Source: a virus
Length of the DNA stretch: 64,000 nucleotides
Strand: one strand, 5' to 3'
IMG/VR virus record: IMGVR_UViG_3300001041_000017
Coordinates: 1-64,000 of that record
The position numbers and the translations under genes are program-made. Positions 42,535 to 51,043 of the stretch are shown piece by piece. The notes below the pieces were generated by a model, which saw nothing but the letters and a program-made list of their open reading frames with translations, did no database searches and had not been told where the DNA came from. Positions within the stretch are counted from its first letter, which is position 1. Each line of letters starts with the position of its first letter.

Positions 42535-45500
42535 TTGGCGACAGTAGGGCAACAGTTATTATCTCCAGAAACAGGATGGACGAGAGTAAACGACACTGAT
42601 AGTAGACTTGTATATAGTAGTGGATGGTTATTGGACGCATCTGTTTCTGGCTCGTATAGAGGAAATTATCACTATACGAATTTGGTTAATGCAACAATGT
42701 CCTTTTCTTTCAACGGAACAGGTTTGAGATTTGTAGGAGCAATACATCCTAATAGAAGCAATAATATCACAGTAATTATTGATGGAATATCTTATCCTTC
42801 AAGTGAATACGGTAGTTCGTATCAATTACAAACGCTATGGTTTGAAAAAATAGATCTATCTGATACAAGACATGATGTTGTACTGAAATTAAATAATAAT
42901 GCATATTTAGATCTGGATGCTATAGATATCTATACCCCTCCAAAAACAACTTTAGCAAATTGTATGTCTCTTGGAGATAAAATAATTTGTAAATACACTG
43001 CTACTTCAAATTCTTTTGGAGTTTTCAGCCAGTTAGGAGTTTCTACAGCAAGTTTACTTCCAGCAAGTGCCGTATCTAATCCTGATGGAAGCTTTTTTCT
43101 AACATTAGTAGGATGGGACAGTTTAGGTAGAAAGAAATTTGTAGCTGACAGAAATATTCAATCTTCTATTAGTTGGGATACTTTAAATACTTCTGGAGTT
43201 TCTTCAGCTAGTGGAGTCCCTGTTAAAATAGATTCGTTAACAGACGTAATAGTTCGACTACCATCCGGGGGATGGGACAATAGTAGTAAGGAAAATGAAT
43301 GGGATAAGTACATAACAGAAAGTACACTTGGAGGATTAATAGTTCCAGGAGATATTGTATTCTGGAATTTAGGTTCGTTTTATTGTATAACATCTTCAAG
43401 AAGAAATATATCTGAATCTTTACCGAATTATATATCTATTAGAGGGTATGGTAGTGCAGGATATAGAGATGCTTGTAGAACTGACGAAGTTAATGCAATA
43501 TTTGGATTTAGACCTCTATTTATTGATAATTCACCACTGGGTTTTGATATAGTTTCAGTTTCTACTTTATCAGATATAACAGTAGCAAACGGAACAGACT
43601 TAACTTCTATAATACTACCAACAGTTGTTACAGTCATACTTAGTAATGATACAGCACAAGAATTAGCTGTAATATGGAATACTAGCAGCTATAATAAAAA
43701 TATAGCCGGATCATGTACTTTTGTTGGTGAATTAGCATTAATAGAAGAGGTATTAAATCCTAGCAATATAACTGCAAGTATAAATATAATAGTTTTAGCT
43801 GCTAATATTACATCCATTCAAAGTATCTTTGAATCAAACATATTTGTCAAATACGGAACAGACATAAACTCCTTGGGATTACTACAATCAACAGATGTTT
43901 TATTAAGTAATGGTTTAACATCTACATTACAAATAGTTTGGAATAGTAATCCTACTTATAATCCAGAAACAGCCGGAAATTATGTTTTCACAGGAATATT
44001 AATCTTACCGGAAGGAATAGCTAATCCTAGTAATTTAAAAATAACAATAACAGTAACAGTAAAACCTCTTGGAATAACTATTCAAACTTCAACAGGAATA
44101 ATAAGAGTAGCAAAAGAAAAAGAAATAACTTCACAACTAGGAATATTTTCACCCAGAATATTTAAAGGAATTACTTCTGGTGTAAGTATTGAGTTAGTGA
44201 AAGGTCCAAGATATTACTGTGAAAGATCTACATATATTTCTTCTAGTGAAAGATTACTGAACTTCAATTCAGACGATATATTAAAAATAGGGTCAGGAAA
44301 TCATAGCTTATTCAAAATACCTCTGAACAAAAGTTTGGGGTACATATCAAAAGCACTACTAAAATTAAATGTAAAAACAATAGTAAATAATTTAGATATA
44401 CCAGGAAGAATCAGTATCTATAGAATCAACAACTTAACAGACTGGAATGAAGAAACCGTAACTTATAACAGTGGAATATCTTATGATACCTCTAATGTTT
44501 TAAACATATTTTTTGAGAATGAACAGCCTGGAGAAGTAGTTATTGATATAACTCAGATAATTAAAAATATTGACAATAGCGATAATGATTTTGGCTTCGC
44601 TATTTACTCTAGCGACATTTATTTAGAAATTGATAAATCAGAAATAGTTATGAATACAGAGGTTATTCCTACTGAGATAGATTTTCCTAGTCAAATATAT
44701 CCCAATCTAGTTTATCTAAAATGGAAAGATGTAAGAGTCCCTTTTGGAACATTTACAAAAACCTACGTATTAAGAAGCAAGACAGAATTATTAGATTTTG
44801 ATGCTAGTAAGGTTATTTTTGAAACAAATAATATAAACGAAACAGAATATACAGACGATAATCCTCCCGAAAAAGATACTCATTATTATTACTATGTATA
44901 TATAGAACAGCCAGAATTGAATTATTATTTCAGAGAAAACGCTGTATCAGCAGTAGTAAAAGAATTTGTTTCAGAATCAGATGATTGTTCTGCTGAAACG
45001 AACTTTACAATAAGCCCAGAAACGACAGAAATTATTTCTGGTAAAATTAAACCCAAAGAAGGTAGTTCTTCTATTGTTGTTTTTAATTATGAGAATTTTG
45101 ATTGGGAAGAGTTTAATCATTTACTAATAGAATGTTCAAAAGATTGTAGATTTTTGATAAATACAGAATCAAATCTTTGGTTCAAATATACTTATGGTAT
45201 TTTTGTAGAAACAGATGAAATTATAAATGGGAATACTTCAGACGAATTAAACAATATGTTCTATGAGGACTGGAATAAGTCTTGGATTTTTAATAAGTTG
45301 AATATTAAGATATTTATACCGGAGAACGGTTTCTTGGATAGAATAAATATAAGTTATAGAAAGAACAGAGAAATAGTTTTAGAAAAAGGATCTCCTGAAA
45401 TATATTTGCCAATACCAAAAAATAATTTCAGATATATTCTTCAGCTAGATAATTCTTATGAATTGTGGATTATGAAAGGTCTAAGCTTTGATGATGTTCA

Positions 45501-45894
45501 GACTGATTATGATTTTTATACCGGTCCAGACAAAGTTAAAATAAGACCTCTAGATGCCGGAAATCTTATTGGTAAATTATATTCAAATATTTATCCTGTT
45601 GAATTGATTAACTCATATACAAACAGTAACTTTAATATCAGATTGATAGTATCACAAAATGGAATTGCAGCTAAAAAAGTAGGAGACTATTGTTTGTTAA
45701 ATGATTCAGAAATAGAGGATCAAAAAACCAAAATAGAGTTAAGTCTAAGTGGTGAGAATTTCAGACCTCAGTATCCTCTAAATGTAGTTTTATTTTCTGG
45801 AGAGAAAAAGAATTTCTATGTGAGAATATACCCGACAGAATTAGTTTCTGGTAATTCTCAATTTCAAATACAAGCATTTTTGGAACCTATATAA
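42535..45894 (+). CDS. Multidomain adsorption protein: CBM-like, lectin-like, Ig-like and DNRLRE domains (1119 aa)
   Basis: In order: a carbohydrate-binding-module-like beta sandwich (about 5-140; GNYHYTNLVNATMSFSFNG), a lectin-like domain related to the 41850 protein (about 143-325), two Ig-like BIg-type repeats (about 330-520), a DNRLRE-type domain (about 560-705; SLFKIPLNKSLGYISKALLKL and ITDWNEETVTYNSG-like core), a fibronectin-like segment (about 720-810; YVYIEQPELNYYF), and a mixed C-terminus. It is probably a host-recognition fibre. The TTG start at 42535 follows AAAGGTGGTGATATGAT. Confidence 0.65.
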   Translation: MATVGQQLLSPETGWTRVNDTDSRLVYSSGWLLDASVSGSYRGNYHYTNLVNATMSFSFNGTGLRFVGAIHPNRSNNITVIIDGISYPSSEYGSSYQLQTLWFEKIDLSDTRHDVVLKLNNNAYLDLDAIDIYTPPKTTLANCMSLGDKIICKYTATSNSFGVFSQLGVSTASLLPASAVSNPDGSFFLTLVGWDSLGRKKFVADRNIQSSISWDTLNTSGVSSASGVPVKIDSLTDVIVRLPSGGWDNSSKENEWDKYITESTLGGLIVPGDIVFWNLGSFYCITSSRRNISESLPNYISIRGYGSAGYRDACRTDEVNAIFGFRPLFIDNSPLGFDIVSVSTLSDITVANGTDLTSIILPTVVTVILSNDTAQELAVIWNTSSYNKNIAGSCTFVGELALIEEVLNPSNITASINIIVLAANITSIQSIFESNIFVKYGTDINSLGLLQSTDVLLSNGLTSTLQIVWNSNPTYNPETAGNYVFTGILILPEGIANPSNLKITITVTVKPLGITIQTSTGIIRVAKEKEITSQLGIFSPRIFKGITSGVSIELVKGPRYYCERSTYISSSERLLNFNSDDILKIGSGNHSLFKIPLNKSLGYISKALLKLNVKTIVNNLDIPGRISIYRINNLTDWNEETVTYNSGISYDTSNVLNIFFENEQPGEVVIDITQIIKNIDNSDNDFGFAIYSSDIYLEIDKSEIVMNTEVIPTEIDFPSQIYPNLVYLKWKDVRVPFGTFTKTYVLRSKTELLDFDASKVIFETNNINETEYTDDNPPEKDTHYYYYVYIEQPELNYYFRENAVSAVVKEFVSESDDCSAETNFTISPETTEIISGKIKPKEGSSSIVVFNYENFDWEEFNHLLIECSKDCRFLINTESNLWFKYTYGIFVETDEIINGNTSDELNNMFYEDWNKSWIFNKLNIKIFIPENGFLDRINISYRKNREIVLEKGSPEIYLPIPKNNFRYILQLDNSYELWIMKGLSFDDVQTDYDFYTGPDKVKIRPLDAGNLIGKLYSNIYPVELINSYTNSNFNIRLIVSQNGIAAKKVGDYCLLNDSEIEDQKTKIELSLSGENFRPQYPLNVVLFSGEKKNFYVRIYPTELVSGNSQFQIQAFLEPI

Positions 45895-48189
45895 ATGGCT
45901 ATATATGAATCTTTATCAACAGCAGGAATAAGGATTAAAGAAAGTCATTTATCAGAAAATTCTCAGGCAGAAATTAGAAACGTCACTACTATGGACGTTT
46001 CTTTTTCTGTTCCTTTTGGATTAGATTCAAATACAAAAGGGTCTACTGGATTCATAAAAGAAAGACTAGAAACAATCTCCAAAGCTTTACTTGATATGAC
46101 CAATCATAAAACTCATTCATCTTCTTTTATTTCCTACAAAAATAAATTTCCTAGTTGGGCAAGAATCGTAGGAATGACGGAAATGGATCTAAATTATAAC
46201 TTGATCCAATTTCCTGTTTATAAAATTAATAGTTATATAACAAAAGATGCTTTCGTAAGACAATCAAGGCCTAGAAGTAATTACGGATACTATGAAAATA
46301 TGTCTTTGGGACAATCTCTTGATGGAGAATATGTTGTCTTACTACAAGCTGACGTATCTCAGATTTTAGATTTAGATTTAGAGAGAGAATCTTTAGAGAT
46401 AAGGAAAGCACATCTCTTTTTATACTTTCCAATGTTTGATAGCTATTTAGAAAAACCAGAAGTTGAAGTTTATGAAATAGATAGAGACTGGCAAGAAAAT
46501 AGTGTTACTTGGGCTGAAAGTTTAGCTTTCAACTTAACCTATGTCTTCAACTTCAACATAGTATCTCAGGTTAATAGGGTTAATATTTTAGACTATCTAA
46601 AAGATCTGAAAAGTAGAGGAAAGACAGTAGTAAATATTTTATTAAAAACAAAAGTAAATAAAACTTTTTCAATATCAGCTAAAGAAACAGAAGATCTTAT
46701 TATTTCTCCAAAAATAGAATTTGAGTTTAGAGATTTCTTGGAACCTATTTTTTATGGTTCAAAAAATAAAGTGGGAACATCGGTGATAAGGAGGAAGGAT
46801 AAACTTGATTTAGAATATTGCACATCAAGAATAATTTCAGAATATCAGAGAGATTCAGAAGATATTTCTGGAACAGCATTACTAAAAGAATTGAGAGGAG
46901 ATTCAGATCTTTCTTCTCAGATAAGTCTATCAAATTACGATGGTTCTACGGTTGTTTCTATGGCCGGAATCAGGCTATCAAATAAGATTTGCACAGTAAA
47001 TATAGTAGTCTCTTCAAGAATACCTTCTGGGGCTATTATAACGTCTAAAACAAATTACAATATGAATTCCTTTGCCGGAATTAGAGGTTCTAATAAAATT
47101 TCTACAGCTAAATTGAAAAGCTCTAATAGTATTCATGGGGCAGCCTTTATAAGAGAAAGAGAAAAGGATGAAATAATTTCAGGAATAAAAATAGTAGGAC
47201 AATTAAATCAAAAAATTTCTACAGCTAAATTTAGATATTTCTCTGGAATGATTTCAGATGCAAGAATCAGAGTAAAAACTAATTCTGACGAAACATCAAA
47301 TTTGGTTGTTAGGAGATCTTCTAAGCAAGACACTCTAAGTATGGCAAAAATAATTTATATTGAAAATATGAATAGCGAAGCCGTTATAAGGGCTATAAAA
47401 AACTATGATTTTAATGGGAAAGGTTTTATTTATGCTGAAGTCCTTAATTCAATAAATTCTAATGCAATCATTAGACGTAAGGATTTTAAAGACATAACTT
47501 CATCCTCTTCTCTTAAAGTAATAAGTAATAAAGAATCAAATGGTTTTATTAGAATTTCAGAAACAAAAAACGAAAAAAGTTCAGCAATTATTCGGAGAGA
47601 AGAACAAAAAGATATAATTTCTGAGTCTATATTGAAGCAAATTTTAGAAACAAATTCAACAGCAGAAATAAGAGGTTTTAATTATCATAATGAATTTAGT
47701 TCTGCTGAAATAAGAATCGAAGAAAGAAAAGATTTAATTTCAGAAACCACTTTAAAAATATTCCTGGATGGAAATTCTACAGCCAAATTAGTTTATCCGG
47801 CTGACGAAGATTATTTTGGAAATTCAATTATTAGAAGAAAAGATTCTTCTGAAGAAGAATGTATAGCTACAATTTCAGTACAAAAGTTTTCTGATAGAGC
47901 AGGTAAAGTAAAAATAACAATCATAAACCAATTTAATTCTAATGATATTCCAGCACAAGCATTTATAAGAGTAGATACTTTTAATAGCGATATAATTTCT
48001 GGTATGAAAATAAGACAAGAGGATTTATTGGATACTGTTTCAAATGTTATTATAAGATCTCAAGAGTCTAGAGAAATCAAGGGATCTGTTATAATTATGG
48101 CGAAAAGACACTGGATACCGAATAGGCAAGGTTACGACATTTTTAGTTTTGAAGACAGAAAACTGCCTAGACAATATAAATATAAATAG
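45895..48189 (+). CDS. Adsorption protein with DNRLRE domain and long solenoid-like repeat region (764 aa)
   Basis: Residues about 111-282 form a DNRLRE-type domain (DAFVRQSRPRSNYGYYENM; RDWQENSVTWAES). Residues about 290-740 consist of short repeats of about 18-22 residues with the pattern small-x-A-x-I-R-R-x-x-x-x-D, for example NSNAIIRRKDFKDIT and KSSAIIRREEQKDII, as expected for a beta-solenoid. The last residues (WIPNRQGYDIFSFEDRKLPRQ) may be a folding cap. Likely an extended fibre. The ATG at 45895 directly follows the previous stop. Confidence 0.65.
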   Translation: MAIYESLSTAGIRIKESHLSENSQAEIRNVTTMDVSFSVPFGLDSNTKGSTGFIKERLETISKALLDMTNHKTHSSSFISYKNKFPSWARIVGMTEMDLNYNLIQFPVYKINSYITKDAFVRQSRPRSNYGYYENMSLGQSLDGEYVVLLQADVSQILDLDLERESLEIRKAHLFLYFPMFDSYLEKPEVEVYEIDRDWQENSVTWAESLAFNLTYVFNFNIVSQVNRVNILDYLKDLKSRGKTVVNILLKTKVNKTFSISAKETEDLIISPKIEFEFRDFLEPIFYGSKNKVGTSVIRRKDKLDLEYCTSRIISEYQRDSEDISGTALLKELRGDSDLSSQISLSNYDGSTVVSMAGIRLSNKICTVNIVVSSRIPSGAIITSKTNYNMNSFAGIRGSNKISTAKLKSSNSIHGAAFIREREKDEIISGIKIVGQLNQKISTAKFRYFSGMISDARIRVKTNSDETSNLVVRRSSKQDTLSMAKIIYIENMNSEAVIRAIKNYDFNGKGFIYAEVLNSINSNAIIRRKDFKDITSSSSLKVISNKESNGFIRISETKNEKSSAIIRREEQKDIISESILKQILETNSTAEIRGFNYHNEFSSAEIRIEERKDLISETTLKIFLDGNSTAKLVYPADEDYFGNSIIRRKDSSEEECIATISVQKFSDRAGKVKITIINQFNSNDIPAQAFIRVDTFNSDIISGMKIRQEDLLDTVSNVIIRSQESREIKGSVIIMAKRHWIPNRQGYDIFSFEDRKLPRQYKYK

Positions 48190-48209
48190 ATTAGAGAAGA
48201 GGGATTATA

Positions 48210-48584
48210 ATGTCTAGTGAAGAAGTGATTTTAAAAACCTTTCTCCAGCAATATCAGCAATCTCTTGATATGTTTGGAGATAACTTTAAACGAGTTCACG
48301 AAAGGTTGGACGACATGGTTAACAAACAGTTTGTCCCTCTTAGTCAATGTGAAAAGTATAGGGGAACTTGTTCTTTCGAAAAAGGTATTACAGAATTGAA
48401 AAATGATTTCAATAGTGAGTTAGATGAAATTAAGACGAATGTAAAAACAATGCAAGAAGAAATATCAAAAAAGGTTTCAGAAATAAAAGTAGGTTGGCCT
48501 CCTTGGATTACAATAACAACTAATATTTTATCAACACTACTAACAGCATTGATTATTTATATTTTAACTACAAAAGGGCATTAG
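48210..48584 (+). CDS. XhlA-like lysis protein with C-terminal transmembrane helix (124 aa)
   Basis: A long coiled-coil helix (about 1-90, with two Cys in LSQCEKYRGTCSF) is followed by one C-terminal transmembrane segment (about 95-120, ITITTNILSTLLTALIIYIL). This resembles XhlA-type proteins encoded just before holins, which help membrane disruption. It is the first gene of the lysis pair. Start ATG 48210 behind GAAGAGGGATTATA. Confidence 0.7.
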   Translation: MSSEEVILKTFLQQYQQSLDMFGDNFKRVHERLDDMVNKQFVPLSQCEKYRGTCSFEKGITELKNDFNSELDEIKTNVKTMQEEISKKVSEIKVGWPPWITITTNILSTLLTALIIYILTTKGH

Positions 48585-48596
48585 GGGGTTTGTTTA

Positions 48597-48923
48597 ATGG
48601 AGAACTTACTTTTAAACTCAAAAATATCAGTATCAACAGTAATAGTATTTTTAAATGCTTTAGGATATTTATTCAGATTTCATACCAACAAATTAAATAA
48701 CAAATATATACCTTGGGTTATGGCTGGGATAGGTGTAATTGTTGGTTTGTTATCTTTTAGAACGATAGACGGGGCTGTGGAAGGGATGGTGATGGGATTG
48801 GCCTCTGTTGGTATTCATGGTCTTAGAAGTGGTATTGTTTTTGAAAGTACCACAAAAGAAATTGTAGCAGAAAAACCTAAAGAAGAAATTAGAACTACAA
48901 AAGTTATTGATGATCAAAATTAA
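48597..48923 (+). CDS. Holin (108 aa)
   Basis: Three hydrophobic helices can be seen: about 9-27 (VSTVIVFLNALGYLF), about 39-55 (WVMAGIGVIVGLLSF) and about 58-78 (DGAVEGMVMGLASVGIHGL), with a charged C-terminal tail. Size and placement after the XhlA-like gene fit a holin that permeabilises the membrane at lysis. No endolysin gene lies next to it; the M15 peptidase at 16046 is a candidate partner. Start ATG 48597 behind TTAGGGGGTTTGTTTA. Confidence 0.8.
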   Translation: MENLLLNSKISVSTVIVFLNALGYLFRFHTNKLNNKYIPWVMAGIGVIVGLLSFRTIDGAVEGMVMGLASVGIHGLRSGIVFESTTKEIVAEKPKEEIRTTKVIDDQN

Positions 48924-48977
48924 AGTTGATTTTCTTTTAGAGTTACTATATATTTATATTTAAGATTCAAACCAATA

Positions 48978-49045
48978 CAGAATTTCTTATTATGGAGATT
49001 AGAAATTCTGGGGAGAACAGTTTTGCACAACTGTTCTCTTTTTTT
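48978..49045 (+). terminator. Tandem hairpins, the second a Rho-independent terminator
   Basis: CAGAATTTCT (48978-48987) pairs perfectly with AGAAATTCTG (49001-49010). Directly after it GAGAACAGTT (49013-49022) pairs perfectly with AACTGTTCTC (49029-49038) and is followed by seven T residues. This ends the late transcript after the holin gene. The first hairpin may stabilise the mRNA end or hold a small RNA. Confidence 0.85.
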
Positions 49046-49060
49046 ATTTGTAAAAGTATT

Positions 49061-49080
49061 TAGATATAATAATAGTTAGG
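49061..49080 (+). promoter_or_regulatory. Possible phage-type promoter core
   Basis: TAGATATAATAATAGTTAGG resembles the core of the phage-type promoter family (TATAAT at 49065-49070 followed by a TTAGG start region), but no GGGAAA lies at the expected upstream place. It would transcribe the helicase gene. Confidence 0.45.
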
Positions 49081-49091
49081 AATATTTAAAA

Positions 49092-49107
49092 TGTTCTACG
49101 TGGAACA
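49092..49107. promoter_or_regulatory. Near-perfect 16-bp palindrome, possible operator
   Basis: TGTTCTACGTGGAACA has only one mismatched pair and lies 21 nt after the TATAAT of the presumed helicase promoter. Its position in the 5' untranslated region suits a repressor or activator site. Confidence 0.4.
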
Positions 49108-49147
49108 ATTACTTTGTTATAGAAGATAATTTGAGGAAGTGATTTAT

Positions 49148-50584
49148 TTGATAGAGTTAATCATTAAGGATAAAATCAAAATACCCTTAAAAAGTCTTTC
49201 AAAGACCTTAATCAAAGAATTGAAAGATATGTTTACTATGAAGAACCCTACATATTACAAAATGAGAGCTGCCGGATTTAGACCTACTGAAAATCAGTAC
49301 ATAAGAACTTTTGAGATTGATAAAAAATTCATATCTTTACCCAGAGGCTCCTTCCAGGAAATACTTAATATTTTTGAAAGAGAAAAGTTGAAGTTTAAAA
49401 TAATTGATCAGCGAATAGTCAAACCTTTTAAGTTTAAGTCAACTATTAAACTAAAAGAGTATCAACTAGAACCAGTTAACGAGGCTGTAAAAGCTGAACA
49501 AGGAATCATTAAGGGTGTTTGTTCAAGCGGAAAAACAATAATGTTAATTCAAACTATGGTTCAACTTGGTCAGAGAACTTTGATTATTGTTCCGACTAAA
49601 AAATTACAGGATCAATGGGTTAAGAATTTGAAGGGTTTAATATCAACTTCTGAATCAACGACAACGCCCCTGATAGCCTCTTACGGAGGAGGCAAGAAGG
49701 AGATAGGAATAGTTACTGTTGGAATCATAAATAGTGTCTCTAAAGACGTTAAAAAACTATCCGATATTTTTGGAACTGTTATTGGTGATGAGATACATCG
49801 AGCAGCAGCTCCAATGTTTCTAAACATAGTAAATCATATGAAAGCAAAATATAGGATAGGTGGTACAGCTACTCCCTACAGAAAAGATGGAAAGCAATTC
49901 TTAATGTTTCAAACATTTGGACCGGTTGTAGCCTCAGTAGAAGATTCAGACCTGGAGGAAGCCGGAGATGCAATGGAGGTAGAAATAAGAGTAATCCCAA
50001 CAGATTTTTATTACGATCCCAAAGAAATAGGTGAAGAATACGAAAGAATAGATTATAATGAATTTCTGAATCAGATTGTTAACGATGAAGAAAGAAACCA
50101 ATTAATTTTTAGATTTCTAAAGAAAGAATATGATAAAGGAAATTACTCTATTCTTCTGGCTGATAGATTAGAATTCTGCCATAATTGGAAAGAAGAATTG
50201 AAGAAACAAGGAATTAAAGCTAAACTAGCAATCGGAGGTCTTGAAGAAGAATATAAATTAGCACAGAGATTGATTGAGAAGGGTAAACTAAGGGTTCTAA
50301 TTGGCACGGCAGTAGCAGACGAGGGGTTAGACATAAGTCAGCTTAATAGGGGCTTTATTTGTACCCCTACAGTTAACAATAAGAGAAGGATAGTTCAACA
50401 GGCCGGACGTATGAAGCGGAGACATCCAGGTAAAGTTGATGCTATATGTTATTACGTCTGGGACAAGAATGTTTTTGATGATTCAGTTCTGGATAAATTA
50501 AAAAGTTATTTCAAGACTGTTAAAGTTTTTTCTTTAGGCAAGTGGTATTCGGTGAGAAATTATAAAAAGATTTTGATATATTAA
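49148..50584 (+). CDS. SF2 DNA helicase (UvsW-like, 478 aa)
   Basis: Helicase motifs are clear: motif I GVCSSGKT (about residue 118), motif II DEIH (about 208), motif III GGTATPYR (about 235) and motif VI QQAGRMKRRHPG (about 418-429). The order and length match phage SF2 helicases that act at forks and in recombination. It begins the replication block. I prefer TTG 49148 behind GAGGAAGTGATTTA over the in-frame GTG at 49139, which lies in the binding site. Confidence 0.88.
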   Translation: MIELIIKDKIKIPLKSLSKTLIKELKDMFTMKNPTYYKMRAAGFRPTENQYIRTFEIDKKFISLPRGSFQEILNIFEREKLKFKIIDQRIVKPFKFKSTIKLKEYQLEPVNEAVKAEQGIIKGVCSSGKTIMLIQTMVQLGQRTLIIVPTKKLQDQWVKNLKGLISTSESTTTPLIASYGGGKKEIGIVTVGIINSVSKDVKKLSDIFGTVIGDEIHRAAAPMFLNIVNHMKAKYRIGGTATPYRKDGKQFLMFQTFGPVVASVEDSDLEEAGDAMEVEIRVIPTDFYYDPKEIGEEYERIDYNEFLNQIVNDEERNQLIFRFLKKEYDKGNYSILLADRLEFCHNWKEELKKQGIKAKLAIGGLEEEYKLAQRLIEKGKLRVLIGTAVADEGLDISQLNRGFICTPTVNNKRRIVQQAGRMKRRHPGKVDAICYYVWDKNVFDDSVLDKLKSYFKTVKVFSLGKWYSVRNYKKILIY

Positions 50585-50648
50585 AAGAAGGAAGATTATT
50601 GGCATGATCATTCCCGTCCTCCTTTCTTTTAATATATCTCTTATGGAA

Positions 50649-50688
50649 AACTTCTGAGACTTGATAAACCTCAGAAGTTATTTTTTTC
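50649..50688 (+). terminator. Rho-independent terminator
   Basis: AACTTCTGAG (50649-50658) pairs perfectly with CTCAGAAGTT (50670-50679) around an 11-nt loop, followed by ATTTTTTT. Part of its 5' arm also matches a 12-nt inverted repeat downstream (see findings). Confidence 0.9.
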
Positions 50689-50767
50689 TGGTTTAAAGAC
50701 GAATAACAGATTTAAGTTTTCCATACTTCCGTTAAACTTATAGAAGAACAATTAAGGAGTGATTTTA

Positions 50768-51034
50768 TTGAATTATATTGAAGACCCTTTTTTATCTATG
50801 AAATCTAAAGGAGTATTGGACTGTATTATTTTATTAAGAAAAAAAGGAGAAATAATAAGTGTTTCTAATATTGGAAACATGGGAACAGATAAAAAGACAT
50901 CTGTTAGAACATCTATAAAAGAATTAATTGATAATGAGTATATTTATAAAGAAAGAGCCAAAACAGAAGACGGAAGATATTCTGGTTGGAATTATTATTT
51001 AACATCAAAATGTTATCCTAAAAAGAAAAAATAG
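50768..51034 (+). CDS. Winged-helix DNA-binding protein (88 aa)
   Basis: A single winged-helix domain: KGEIISVSNIGNMGTDKKTS then RTSIKELIDNEYIYKERAK, ending in a basic tail. Such domains occur in phage replication initiators. It precedes the initiator-like gene and may act with it. The start is TTG 50768 behind TTAAGGAGTGATTTTA; GTG 50759 lies inside the binding site. Confidence 0.65.
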   Translation: MNYIEDPFLSMKSKGVLDCIILLRKKGEIISVSNIGNMGTDKKTSVRTSIKELIDNEYIYKERAKTEDGRYSGWNYYLTSKCYPKKKK

Positions 51035-51043
51035 GTGAAATAT

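Noticed and set aside
41850-43530. Diversity-generating retroelement acting on the lectin-like domains
   Set aside because: The endings resemble variable lectin proteins, but no reverse transcriptase gene or matching template repeat was found in the window.
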